From assembly GCA_021413845.1 (NCBI GenBank), contig JAIOPP010000070.1:1-64000 (forward strand): DNA of 64,000 nucleotides, in the 5' to 3' direction. A model generated the notes under the pieces. That model made no database searches. It had not been told where the DNA came from and was given only the letters and a program-made list of their open reading frames with translations. The position numbers and the translations under genes are program-made. Positions 44,466 to 53,407 of this stretch are shown here, in pieces. Origin of the DNA: Planctomycetia bacterium (lineage in GTDB: Bacteria; Planctomycetota; Planctomycetia; Pirellulales; PNKZ01). Each line of letters starts with the position of its first letter. The stretch's first letter is position 1.

Positions 44466-45047
44466 ATGGATACGCGCGAGCTAACGAAATATCGCCTTCA
44501 ACTTCAGCAAATCATGGCGCGTGTTCGACCCGACGTCGAGGCGGTGATCGGCCAGGTGATGGGAGGGAGCGGCGGCCAAGCCGGCGGACAATTGAGCAAC
44601 GCGCCGCTGCACATGGGAGATTCCGGCACCGACGAGTTCCTGCATGAGATGAACGCCACGTTGCTCGAAAACGAACAGTTCCTCAGCGAAGAATCGAACC
44701 TCGCGCTGCTGCGCATCGACGACGGCACGTTCGGGCACTGCGAAGAGTGCGCGGTAGAGATCGGCCAAGAACGACTGGAAGCGATTCCCTATGTCCGGCT
44801 TTGCATTAGCTGCGCGTCAGCTAGCCCGGATATGAGCCCGAACTTAAACGTCGGTCGCCCGCGAAGTTCGACTGATACGATGGCTTCGCCCGCAGGCCGC
44901 TCGAAGCGCAAGAGCAAGTCGCAACGAATCGCGGCTGCGAATGCCGACGTTGCCGAAGCTACCGCGGACGCCGAAGCCGATACGTTTGCCGCTGAGAATG
45001 GGATAGGCGGACTTGCCGATGCGCCGGCGCGCAAGCGGGCAAAGTAA
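44466..45047 (+). CDS. DksA/TraR-type C4 zinc-finger protein
   Basis: A 193-residue protein. An N-terminal coiled-coil region (residues 1-90, with a Gly-rich break at 33-42) is followed by a zinc finger with Cys92, Cys95, Cys113 and Cys116 (CEECAVEIGQERLEAIPY, then CISC). The DksA/TraR family binds the secondary channel of RNA polymerase and modulates stringent control. Here a long Ala/Lys-rich tail (130-193) with SKRKSKSQR and PARKRAK ends is added and may bind nucleic acid. A GGGGGAG stretch lies 12 nt upstream of the ATG. It converges with the methyltransferase gene 7 bp away. Confidence 0.85.
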   Translation: MDTRELTKYRLQLQQIMARVRPDVEAVIGQVMGGSGGQAGGQLSNAPLHMGDSGTDEFLHEMNATLLENEQFLSEESNLALLRIDDGTFGHCEECAVEIGQERLEAIPYVRLCISCASASPDMSPNLNVGRPRSSTDTMASPAGRSKRKSKSQRIAAANADVAEATADAEADTFAAENGIGGLADAPARKRAK

Positions 45048-45054
45048 CGCAGCC

Positions 45055-45864
45055 TTACGGTATCCAAACTCGCGACTTTTGTGAGTCCGAGTTGTTCACG
45101 ACGGCACCCGTTCGGCGCGCTTTGATCCGTACATAGGGAGCGATAAACGCGGCCCGATGCCCGAACTCTCCCGGCGCGGAATCCGCTTTGGCGTGGAGCG
45201 GCTCTAGTAGATCTTCAATGACGAACCCGGCCCGGCATATGCCGCCGACGAGATCTTCCCAGCGATGCAGAAACTCCAGCGTTCCCTCTTCCCGTAGTTT
45301 GCTGCCGACGACCGGCGGCAGAGGGCCCGAGCGGTAGTACGGTTCCAGCAATTCATAACTACCCCCGCGCGGACGTTGCGCCGCTTGCAGACTTTGCGGC
45401 GTCTTATGTTGGCTGACGTACAAGCCTCCGGCAACGGTAACGCGTGCCGCCTCTTGAAACACCGGCTTCACGTCGGGAACGTAACAAGTGCTTACCGGAT
45501 GAATGACGATGTCGAACGAGGCATCGCGTAGCGCCGAGAGATCGTCCATCGAGGCTTCGACCGTGCGCACTTGCAATCCTCGCTCGGCCGCCACTTGTCG
45601 ATCGAGCACCAGTTGCTCAGGACTGATGTCGACTACGGTCACCTCGGCGCCGGCGGCGGCATAGAGCACGCTCTGGCTTCCCCCACCGGCGGCAAGGCAC
45701 AGGACACGCTTGCCCGCGATATCGCCGCCGAGCCAACCGGCCTTATCGACCGTGCCGAGCGGATCGTGCAATTGCTCATCGGGAGCGGGCCGTGTAAAGA
45801 CTTGTTGCTTGCGGACGAGCGCATCCCAAGCGTTGCGATTATGCTGTTGAATCGGGTCGTACAT
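45055..45864 (-). CDS. SAM-dependent methyltransferase (class I)
   Basis: A 269-residue cytoplasmic class I methyltransferase. Motif I is VLCLAAGGGSQSVLYAAAG near residues 54-72, followed by EVTVVDIS as the acidic SAM contact. The post-motif block FDIVIHPVSTCYVPDV holds motif II. Family resembles UbiE-like small-molecule methyltransferases. No Shine-Dalgarno is seen; a heptad repeat lies about 20 bp upstream. The substrate is unknown. Confidence 0.82.
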   Translation of the reverse strand: MYDPIQQHNRNAWDALVRKQQVFTRPAPDEQLHDPLGTVDKAGWLGGDIAGKRVLCLAAGGGSQSVLYAAAGAEVTVVDISPEQLVLDRQVAAERGLQVRTVEASMDDLSALRDASFDIVIHPVSTCYVPDVKPVFQEAARVTVAGGLYVSQHKTPQSLQAAQRPRGGSYELLEPYYRSGPLPPVVGSKLREEGTLEFLHRWEDLVGGICRAGFVIEDLLEPLHAKADSAPGEFGHRAAFIAPYVRIKARRTGAVVNNSDSQKSRVWIP

Positions 45865-45882
45865 TGAGAGGGGAAGTGGTCA

Positions 45883-45912
45883 GTGGTCGGTTGTCGGTGG
45901 TCAGTCAATTCA
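45883..45912. repeat. GTGGTCAG-type heptad repeat upstream of methyltransferase
   Basis: Consecutive copies of GTGGTCA/GTGGTCG/GTTGTCG run toward the methyltransferase start on the minus strand, reading ACTGACCAC in that direction. It belongs to the same family as the fabH leader repeat. Confidence 0.5.
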
Positions 45913-46009
45913 GAAGCAGCAGAAGAAGAAGAAGAAAGCAATAACATCGAGAGCTCGCTGCAATGTCGTTCTTCGCTTGCGGTTTCGCGATCTCCCATCA
46001 ATCGCCACG

Positions 46010-48085
46010 CTACTTCTTGGCGTGCGCCGCCAACCACGCAATTGCCGCGGCATCGAGTCGTTCGTGTCCTCCTTCGAACAACGTCACGCGGCACAGGTCG
46101 GATGTGCGGCGGAAGTAGATCGTGCGATCGTAAGTCGAGTCGAGTTGTTCGCCCGTCACGGTCGGCGCGTTCAGTCGCCAAGGTGCGGCGCTCAGATTCT
46201 CGATCGTCGCCTCGTCGATCGGGCCTTCGCGCTTCATCGCAGCTTCGGCAGCGGATCGCTGGGGAGCTTGCAGGTTGGCGCGGGCCACGACGTTGAACGC
46301 TTCGAGCGAATGTCGCACAGGGACCGAGCCCGCGTGGCCGTCGTAGATGCCGGCGGCGATGTCGAGCGGCACGTTACGCCCGTTCGCAAGTTTTGTGTTC
46401 GGCGAACGGGCCCGGTATTCCGCGTCGATCTCTGTCGAATCGCCCGGGGCGCCGCCGCAACATTTGCGCAACATCGCGCCGTACTTGTCGTCGGCATGCA
46501 GTTTATGCCACGCGGCCAAGTCGCCGATGCCGACCCAGGCCGAGGCGGCTGCCCAAATCTCGGGATGGTTACCGACCATTTGCATCGTCATGTGCCCGCC
46601 GCCCGATTGGCCGGTGAGGTAGATGCGGTTTCGATCGACGTTGTGATGCGAGGCGGCCCATTCGACCGCGTCGAGAATGTCTTGTTGCGCGAGTTTGGAA
46701 GCGCAGGCCTCGGGCGTTTGATTCACGCCGCGAAAGTTCGGAGCGATCGTGATCCAACCGCGGGCGAAAGCTTCGGATTCGAGCTCCGGCGCAAGTTGCT
46801 CCAGATCACCGCTCCAGCTATGCAGCGAAACCAGCAGCGGCACTTTATCCGTCGTCGTCGCCGGAGGGATCGTGATGTAGCACGGCTGCTCCGACTTATC
46901 GGCAGTGCTGGTGAACTTGAAGAGAGTACGCGTTCCTGCGATCGGCACCGGCATACTGGTCGTCGGCTTGTGCCCGAGTGCGGCATCGAGGAACGTATAA
47001 GCTTCGCGCCGTTGCGGATTCGGGAAATCATGAACGCAATCGGGATAACGGGACTGCAAAGCCATCGGTGACCCGAGCAACTCGTAGATCGCGCGAGCTT
47101 CGACCGTGGCTTTCTTCACGCCGCGATAATCGAAGTTCGAATCGCGTAGCGGCGCGTTCGAGTAGAACGGCCGCGGCGCCATCGCTGCGGCAAGTTCGTA
47201 GAAATCGAACGGCATCGCGTCGGGAGCAGCGTTGTACTTTTCCACCACGAACGGCATGTAGCGCTGCTGCGCCCAATTCGCCAGCTTCTTGCCTTCGTAG
47301 TAGTCGTGGAACGGACACCAGCCGCAACTGGAGACGATCGCCTTGATGCGCCGGTCGAACGCCGCGACGAACAGCGCGTTGTGGCCGCCGAGAGAGTGCC
47401 CGATCACGCCGATTCGTTCGGGATCGACATCGGCTCGCGATTGCAGCAGATCGACCGAGCGCATGTGGTCGACGATCCCTTTCATCGTGCCGCTGACGTA
47501 GTCGTCTTTCGCAAAGTCGTGCGCCTTTTGATCGCCGAACGAAACATAGTCGGGTGCGATCACGATGTAGCCGCGCTTGGCGAGCTCGAAGCCGTATTCA
47601 CGGTTTGCTTTCCCATCACCCGCGACGATCGCTTTGCCGATCTCGCCCGTCGGATGCAAGGCTAAGATCGCCGCGCGGCGTTCGCCCGGCTGAATGTCTT
47701 TGGGTATGTAGAGATAAGCGGTAACACGTTCGCCGTTGCGAGCAGCGAAGGAGATCGTTTGCCGCGGAATGCCGGCTTGATCGGTTGTCGCAAGCACTTG
47801 AACATCGAGCGGTCGCTTCGTGTGTACTTCGGCCGGCAACGGACCCATCACGGCTTCCATTCCGGCGAGGATCTGCACGCGTCGCCGCTCCCAATCGGCT
47901 GGAGTTTTAACCGGCTGTTCGGCACCGTTGGCGTCGAGATAGTAATCGAGGCGCTGGTGCGCCGGTTTCGCTCCGTTCGATGGCGGGGCCTGGGCCGCGA
48001 GTTGGTTCGATACGCAGGCTTGCGCAACGGCGAAGACCCTGAACAAGACGACGATGGCGGTGTTAATGAAACGATGTCGGAGCAT
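46010..48085 (-). CDS. Exported protein with two fused alpha/beta hydrolase domains
   Basis: A 691-residue protein with an N-terminal signal peptide (FINTAIVVLFRVFAVAQA). The first domain (about 60-370) is an acetyl-xylan-esterase/DLH-type hydrolase with GHSLGGH at 229-235. The second (380-691) is a polyhydroxybutyrate-depolymerase/prolyl-oligopeptidase-like hydrolase with GQSGGGH at 492-498 and a His near 674 in FEGGHERL. Both nucleophile elbows are intact, so both may be active. I chose ATG 48083-48085; the longer frame is basic and non-coding-like. The role may be degradation of complex esterified glycans outside the cell. Confidence 0.75.
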   Translation of the reverse strand: MLRHRFINTAIVVLFRVFAVAQACVSNQLAAQAPPSNGAKPAHQRLDYYLDANGAEQPVKTPADWERRRVQILAGMEAVMGPLPAEVHTKRPLDVQVLATTDQAGIPRQTISFAARNGERVTAYLYIPKDIQPGERRAAILALHPTGEIGKAIVAGDGKANREYGFELAKRGYIVIAPDYVSFGDQKAHDFAKDDYVSGTMKGIVDHMRSVDLLQSRADVDPERIGVIGHSLGGHNALFVAAFDRRIKAIVSSCGWCPFHDYYEGKKLANWAQQRYMPFVVEKYNAAPDAMPFDFYELAAAMAPRPFYSNAPLRDSNFDYRGVKKATVEARAIYELLGSPMALQSRYPDCVHDFPNPQRREAYTFLDAALGHKPTTSMPVPIAGTRTLFKFTSTADKSEQPCYITIPPATTTDKVPLLVSLHSWSGDLEQLAPELESEAFARGWITIAPNFRGVNQTPEACASKLAQQDILDAVEWAASHHNVDRNRIYLTGQSGGGHMTMQMVGNHPEIWAAASAWVGIGDLAAWHKLHADDKYGAMLRKCCGGAPGDSTEIDAEYRARSPNTKLANGRNVPLDIAAGIYDGHAGSVPVRHSLEAFNVVARANLQAPQRSAAEAAMKREGPIDEATIENLSAAPWRLNAPTVTGEQLDSTYDRTIYFRRTSDLCRVTLFEGGHERLDAAAIAWLAAHAKK

Positions 48086-48325
48086 CGAAGCGTTCCGTGT
48101 GAAGAGGATGTAGGGGAGGGGCATTCCATGCGGGAGTCGTGCGGCAGAGGGCTTTAGACTACGCACCATAGCGGCTGCTCGCAATCGGCGGCGTGGCTTG
48201 AATGTCTTCATTTGCATTCACCGCTTTCCGGCCGCCGGCATGCGGAACGTATTTTGCAGTGTCGGGACAATGCCGTTATGCTGAGTCGCCGCAGTTGTCG
48301 TGACCCTCGATCAAGCAGGTTTCGT

Positions 48326-49822
48326 ATGCCCATCGCTCGTTTACTCGCCGTTGTCGGATTGCTCTCGCTCGCGGTCGCCGCACACGCGGATTCCGGCACG
48401 GATTGGCCGCAATGGCGCGGTCCGCATCGCGACGGCGCGGCTCCGTCGTCCCCCGCCTTGATCGCATCGCTGCCGGAGGATGGCCTGAAGCCGGTTTGGC
48501 AAACGGAGCAGTTGCCGGCCGGCGGCTGGGGAAGCCCGATCGTGGCGGATGGAAAGGCTTACCTTTTCATCCATTTTAGAAACCCCAAGACTCCCGAAGC
48601 GTTGCCGAAAAAGAAGTATCCTTATCTTGCCGAAGGCAAGCGCGGAGGCATGTCGGCGGCCGAATATGTCGAGTACGAAAAAAATCGACGGGCGGAGGAG
48701 ATCGAATTCGCGAAGCTGTACGAGTTCAAAGAATTCGTGTTTTGTTTCGATGCCGCTAGTGGAAAGACGCTTTGGAAAAACGAGAAGCTAAGCGTTTACT
48801 CTCAGTTCGTGCAGTCGGGAACGCTCACGCTCGCCGACGGAAAGCTCTACATCCTCGGCGCCGGACGCCATGCGCGGTGCCTCGATGCCGCGACCGGACA
48901 AGACGTCTGGGATGTGCTCGTGCCGGGAGTCCATGTCGATGAGTTTTACGCTTCGAGTTTCGCGGTGATCGATGGTGCGGCGATCGCCTTCGCGGGAACC
49001 TTGTTCGGCCTGGATGCTCGAACCGGCGCTTTGTTATGGCAAGGTGATGCCAAGCGCAGGGGAGAACATTCGAGCGCCGTTGCTTGGCGAGCCGACGGGC
49101 GAGAGTTGGCGATCGCCAACGTCGCGAGCGGGGAAACGATTTGCTTCGAGCCGAAGAGCGGCAAGGAGCTGTGGCGCGTCCGATCGGAAGCGAATAACTC
49201 GACGCCGGTTATTGTGGGAGATCTGTTGATCACTTACGGCTCCAGCAGACGAAGCGGTTTGCGCGCTTATCGAATTACGCCGAGCGAAGCGAAGGAAGCG
49301 TGGACCTATCAGCGACTCTCCGACAAAGGAAGCAGCCCGGTCGTCGTCGGCAACCACCTCTATGCTCAAGGCGAAAAGCGAATCGCTTGTCTCGACTTAG
49401 CGACCGGTGAGGAGTCGTGGAGTACGACGCTTGATCTAGCTTCGCCGCAATACACTTCGCTCGTCGCGGCCGACGGCAAGCTGTTCTACGCCTTCGATGG
49501 GCTCCTTTGTTTCGCCGCCGATGCGAAGGAATTCCGTACGTTGTTCGAGACGAAGTTCGACAAGCAAGGTCTGATGGCGACCGACGCAACCTTGCGAAAA
49601 CGCTTAAAGCTCGACGAGGTCGAGAAGAAACCCAACGGCCTGGAAGAGTCGACCCGGATCTACAAGCGAGAGGTCGGCGATCAGGGACCCGTGGCTTGCA
49701 CCTCGCCGGCGATCGTCGATGGTCGGCTCATCCTGCGCTTGCGAAATTCGCTGGCCTGCTACGACCTGCGTGCCGGCAAAGCGGTGGAGAGTTCGACAGC
49801 CGCGGCGGCTGCGCAACGCTAG
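48326..49822 (+). CDS. Exported PQQ-like beta-propeller protein
   Basis: A 498-residue protein with signal peptide 1-22 (ending VAAHA). It contains about seven to eight beta-propeller repeats of the PQQ_2 type, seen as FDAASGKTLWKN, LDAATGQDVWDV, LDARTGALLWQ, FEPKSGKELWRV and LDLATGEESWST. The start DWPQWRGPHRDG is the common planctomycete signature. It is probably a periplasmic scaffold, not a PQQ-dependent dehydrogenase, since no catalytic Asp/PQQ site is seen. The ATG at 48326 replaces a longer frame that begins at 48212. Confidence 0.85.
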   Translation: MPIARLLAVVGLLSLAVAAHADSGTDWPQWRGPHRDGAAPSSPALIASLPEDGLKPVWQTEQLPAGGWGSPIVADGKAYLFIHFRNPKTPEALPKKKYPYLAEGKRGGMSAAEYVEYEKNRRAEEIEFAKLYEFKEFVFCFDAASGKTLWKNEKLSVYSQFVQSGTLTLADGKLYILGAGRHARCLDAATGQDVWDVLVPGVHVDEFYASSFAVIDGAAIAFAGTLFGLDARTGALLWQGDAKRRGEHSSAVAWRADGRELAIANVASGETICFEPKSGKELWRVRSEANNSTPVIVGDLLITYGSSRRSGLRAYRITPSEAKEAWTYQRLSDKGSSPVVVGNHLYAQGEKRIACLDLATGEESWSTTLDLASPQYTSLVAADGKLFYAFDGLLCFAADAKEFRTLFETKFDKQGLMATDATLRKRLKLDEVEKKPNGLEESTRIYKREVGDQGPVACTSPAIVDGRLILRLRNSLACYDLRAGKAVESSTAAAAAQR

Positions 49823-49982
49823 CTCCCGCATTCGAATTTCCTTCGCGTCTCTTGTTTCGCTCCTGCGGCGCCGCGGCCATCCTGTGTTGGATGGGATGAT
49901 CGCAACGATCGTATCGCGCCACCGGTTGATCGACGCGCCTTAGGCAGCGTCGATCCCTAAGCAAAACGTAGGAGTGAGGTTT

Positions 49983-50864
49983 ATGCGAGAAGTTTTCGCT
50001 CGGTTGTGCGAGACGGTGCGGCGTGCGGCTTGTTTCCTCGTCGCGGCGTCGATGGGTCTCGGCGACGGGATCGATCGGGTCGACTTGCTTGCGGCAGCTC
50101 CCCCGGAAGCCACGAATGCCGGGTGTCTATTCGAGGCGATAGAGCAAGGGAATGTCGAAGTGCGCGTCGTCGCTCGCGATGCGAATCACTTGCGGGTGTT
50201 CATTAAGAACGCTACCCAGCAGCCCATCTCAGTCAAACTGCCCGACGTGTTGGCTGCTCGCCCGGTGTTGGCACAGCAAGGCTTCTTCAATCAAGGCCAA
50301 GGGCCTATCTTCGGAAACAACCCGAACCGCAACGGGCAGCAAGCGTCGCAAGCCGTCGCAGGGCCGACCAACGGAACCGCGCGAGCTAACATCTTCAATA
50401 TTCCGCCCGAAAGCGTGCGGGAATTTCGCGTCGATACCGTTTGCCTCGAGCACGGCAAGCCGGACCCTCGCAGTGCGGTGCCGTATGAACTGGCGAAGCT
50501 GGAAGACGTTTGCCGAGAACCGGCCGTCGAGTCGCTCTTGGTCCGCTACGGACAAGAAGAGCTCGATCGCGAGGTGGTGCAGGCCGCCGCTTGGAACCTG
50601 GCGAATGGAATGACGTGGAACGAGTTGGAGAAGATGTCGGTGCCGGTCGCGGTCAATGCGACCAAGCCGCAGTATTCCACCCAACAACTACTTCTCGCTC
50701 GTCGCCTTTCGGAAGCCGCGCTGAAGCAAACGGCTGCCGCCGAAAAGGCGAAGCCGGGCCTCGCGTCGTCCAAGGCAACGGCGACCCCGCCGGCAGTTGC
50801 AGCCCCTCGCGATGCGACACCGACGAAGCTACGTGCCTTGGAAACGATCAATGCCCGCAAATAG
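49983..50864 (+). CDS. Exported protein of unknown function (293 aa)
   Basis: A 293-residue protein with a likely signal peptide (VRRAACFLVAASMGL). An AGGAG site stands 8 nt before ATG 49983, so this start is preferred over the GTG at 49974. The middle (VRVVARDANHLRVFIKNATQQPISVKLPDV) looks like a beta-domain, followed by a Gln/Asn/Gly-rich linker and a helical region with Cys residues (VDTVCLEHGKPDPR). I do not recognise the family. It is convergent with the GGDEF gene. Confidence 0.6.
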   Translation: MREVFARLCETVRRAACFLVAASMGLGDGIDRVDLLAAAPPEATNAGCLFEAIEQGNVEVRVVARDANHLRVFIKNATQQPISVKLPDVLAARPVLAQQGFFNQGQGPIFGNNPNRNGQQASQAVAGPTNGTARANIFNIPPESVREFRVDTVCLEHGKPDPRSAVPYELAKLEDVCREPAVESLLVRYGQEELDREVVQAAAWNLANGMTWNELEKMSVPVAVNATKPQYSTQQLLLARRLSEAALKQTAAAEKAKPGLASSKATATPPAVAAPRDATPTKLRALETINARK

Positions 50865-50890
50865 CGTGCGAAGAGGAACGAGACGCGAGG

Positions 50891-52423
50891 TTATCGTGTT
50901 TCGCAAAGCTGCTGAGCATCGGTAACCACGTGAATGCTGTTCCCGTTCTTCGCGGCGGTTTCGTAGGCTGCGGCACCCCGGACCATCAACCCGTCGGCAT
51001 CGTCTTGGGCTTCGATGTCCGTCAGGCCGAAGCTCGCGGTGAATCGCAGGTCGTCCAGGCCGTCGAGCGGAATGCGGCATTTCTCGATCGCTTGTCGGAT
51101 CCGTTCGATCTTGCTCTTGGCATCGCTTGCGGTCACACCGGCCATCGTGATTCCGAAGCGATCTTCGGCGACGCGGGCCAGCATTTCTTGATCGCGTAAC
51201 ACGGCCTTCAAGAACTGTGCGACCGCTCGCAGCACGACGTTTCCGGCTTCGCGACCGAATCGCTCGACGATCGTCGGGAAGTTGTCGACCCCGCAATAAA
51301 GCACGGTCACCGGGGCTTGGTACTTGTGGTGCTGCTCCACACGACGGCGAACGTCTTCCCCAAACGCATCCCGGTTAGGGAGCGAATTCAACGGGTCTTT
51401 CACTTCGCCGGCCGGTTCGTTCTTCGGCTTCTCTTCGACGACCGGCTCTTTGACGGCCGGTTCCGCCTTGCCGTTTTTCAGCAAGTTCTTGCCGTCGTGC
51501 AGGTGTACGCAATTGCGTCCGGCCTTCTTCGAGGCGTAGAGCCCTTGATCGGTGCGAGCGACCAACGCGTCGAGATCTTCGTTCGGCATCACTTCGGCGA
51601 CGCCGCCGCTGATCGTGACTTTCAAGAGCTGACCCGACGACTCGACCACCATCCGTTCGATCGCGGTTCGAGCCCGTTCGGCGGCGAGCAAAGCCCCCTT
51701 GGCGTCGGTTGCCGGAAGAATGATGGCGAACTCTTCGCCGCCGTAGCGGCAGACGAGATCGACGTCGCGCATCACCATCGACAGCGTGCAAGCGACATGG
51801 CACAGCACATCGTCGCCGGTCTGGTGGCCGTAGGTGTCGTTGAACTTCTTGAAATGATCGATATCGAATAGCAGCAACGATACCGGCGTGCGATAGCGTT
51901 GGTATTCCGAGACGCGGCGTTGCATCTCGTCGTCGAAGGCCCGACGATTGAGCGCTCCGGTCAGGGCGTCGGTCCGAGCCATTTCCATTTGGCTTTGCAG
52001 CGCGGCCGATTGCTCGGCGAGCTTGGCTTCGGCGGAGCGGAGTTCGCCTTGCAGCTTCTCGTTCGCTTCGGTGACCTTCGCCACGGCGGCCAGGATCGTT
52101 GCTTCGAGATCTTCACCCGTCCCTTGCGCGGCTCCGGTGATTTCTTCGTTGATTTGCTTCACGCGAGCGCTGTGCTCGCCGACGTCGTGGCCGATCCGTC
52201 CGGTGAGCCGGAAGACCTGCTGCATCGCTTCTTCGATCTTCGCCGAATCTTCCCGTTGCTTTTGACGCAATTGCTCGATCTCGGTCGAGCCGGGCTCCGC
52301 GGTTGCTGCAGCTGCGGCGTGATTGCCTCCGGAGAAGAGCCACACGGCGACCGCTCCGAATAAGAACTGCACTACGGCGACGATCGCGAGGATATCGATT
52401 CCGAATTGATAACTAGTGCCCAT
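50891..52423 (-). CDS. Membrane diguanylate cyclase with two GGDEF domains
   Basis: A 510-residue protein. One membrane helix (10-30) anchors it, followed by a coiled coil (45-150) and a first GGDEF domain with intact GGEEF at 228-232, which can make cyclic di-GMP. A Lys/Glu-rich linker (about 310-345) leads to a second GGDEF-like domain in which the signature reads AEDRF, so it is probably inactive and may be regulatory. No inhibitory RxxD site before the first GGEEF is obvious. I chose ATG 52421-52423; the frame extends to TTG 52522 without a good start. No Shine-Dalgarno is seen. Confidence 0.87.
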   Translation of the reverse strand: MGTSYQFGIDILAIVAVVQFLFGAVAVWLFSGGNHAAAAATAEPGSTEIEQLRQKQREDSAKIEEAMQQVFRLTGRIGHDVGEHSARVKQINEEITGAAQGTGEDLEATILAAVAKVTEANEKLQGELRSAEAKLAEQSAALQSQMEMARTDALTGALNRRAFDDEMQRRVSEYQRYRTPVSLLLFDIDHFKKFNDTYGHQTGDDVLCHVACTLSMVMRDVDLVCRYGGEEFAIILPATDAKGALLAAERARTAIERMVVESSGQLLKVTISGGVAEVMPNEDLDALVARTDQGLYASKKAGRNCVHLHDGKNLLKNGKAEPAVKEPVVEEKPKNEPAGEVKDPLNSLPNRDAFGEDVRRRVEQHHKYQAPVTVLYCGVDNFPTIVERFGREAGNVVLRAVAQFLKAVLRDQEMLARVAEDRFGITMAGVTASDAKSKIERIRQAIEKCRIPLDGLDDLRFTASFGLTDIEAQDDADGLMVRGAAAYETAAKNGNSIHVVTDAQQLCETR

Positions 52424-52831
52424 ATTCGTTCGGCTTTCGGGATTGGTGAATGCGGCGGATCGTCGGACCGCAACGGTTCCGACAGGCGGCGATTCTCTGT
52501 CTACGGTCGCTTGGTTACTCAAGATGCGGTTAGAAACATTTAGGTTAGAACTAGCGAATCGCCAAAATTTGCGGCTAATTTATTCTCAGGCGCCTGCTCG
52601 AACCCCGTGTCGTGACGATGTTTCCGTTTGAACGGGGGGTAGAACTACTCCGTATTGACCGGTTTAGGCTAGGGAAAACCACCACCTGTCGGCGCAGTTC
52701 AGCGACCTTCACGGAATCATTTGCTGGACGACGCCCGACGAGCCCGCCATAATTAACGGCGTTTCGCGCACATTACGCCGGGCCGAACGATCTTGCGGCT
52801 TGCTACGGCCAATCCGTTTCCAGCGATTCCG
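52424..52831. other. Divergent intergenic region (408 bp)
   Basis: No gene is supported. It separates the leftward GGDEF gene from the rightward SHOCT gene and should hold their promoters. The part at 52520-52600 is relatively A/T-rich. Confidence 0.45.
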
Positions 52832-53125
52832 ATGATTCTAGGTTTAGTGCCGAATAGCTCGGCAACGAATTCGACTACGACGCTCGTGCTGTGGCTCGCG
52901 GGTTTGGCGATTATGACGCTGGTGGGCGTGTACGTCGTGGGTAAGCTTCGCGGCAGTTTCCGAGGATCCGACTTCGAGGCCAGCAATTTGATCACCAACT
53001 TCCGAGAATTGCATTCGCAGGGTGAGCTATCCGACGAGGAATACCGAAACATAAAGTCGAAGCTAGCGATGCAGTTGCAAGAGAGCATCGAGAAAGCCAA
53101 AAGTAAAGATTCGGCCGATTCTTAA
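52832..53125 (+). CDS. Small membrane protein with SHOCT-like domain
   Basis: A 97-residue protein: one membrane helix (about 16-38, LVLWLAGLAIMTLVGVYVVG) followed by a charged cytoplasmic tail with GELSDEEYRNIKSKL, the SHOCT pattern. ATG 52832 is preferred; the frame to TTG 52793 adds nothing protein-like. SHOCT domains are short oligomerisation modules. It lies 282 bp upstream of clpX, but that gap makes co-transcription uncertain. Confidence 0.65.
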   Translation: MILGLVPNSSATNSTTTLVLWLAGLAIMTLVGVYVVGKLRGSFRGSDFEASNLITNFRELHSQGELSDEEYRNIKSKLAMQLQESIEKAKSKDSADS

Positions 53126-53407
53126 AGCCGGCACGAATATGCCGGCTATGACGTTCGAGACTGGAATGCGCGGCAGGCGGAATTTTCGGACATTCCGAAA
53201 ACCGTTGCGCGGCGAAAGCGTAGTAGAAGCGACAACTGTTTTAGAAACGACAACATAGTGAATCCGTAGCTCGGTTGGTTTCGGACAGGGATGCCGTGCC
53301 GGACGACGCGTGTCGGCCGCTCGAGCGACGGAACGTGAGATGGAATTCCAGCAGGACGAGTGCGACCGGTAAGGTCGGCCGATTCCTGACAGGCGAAAGG
53401 ATTAGGC

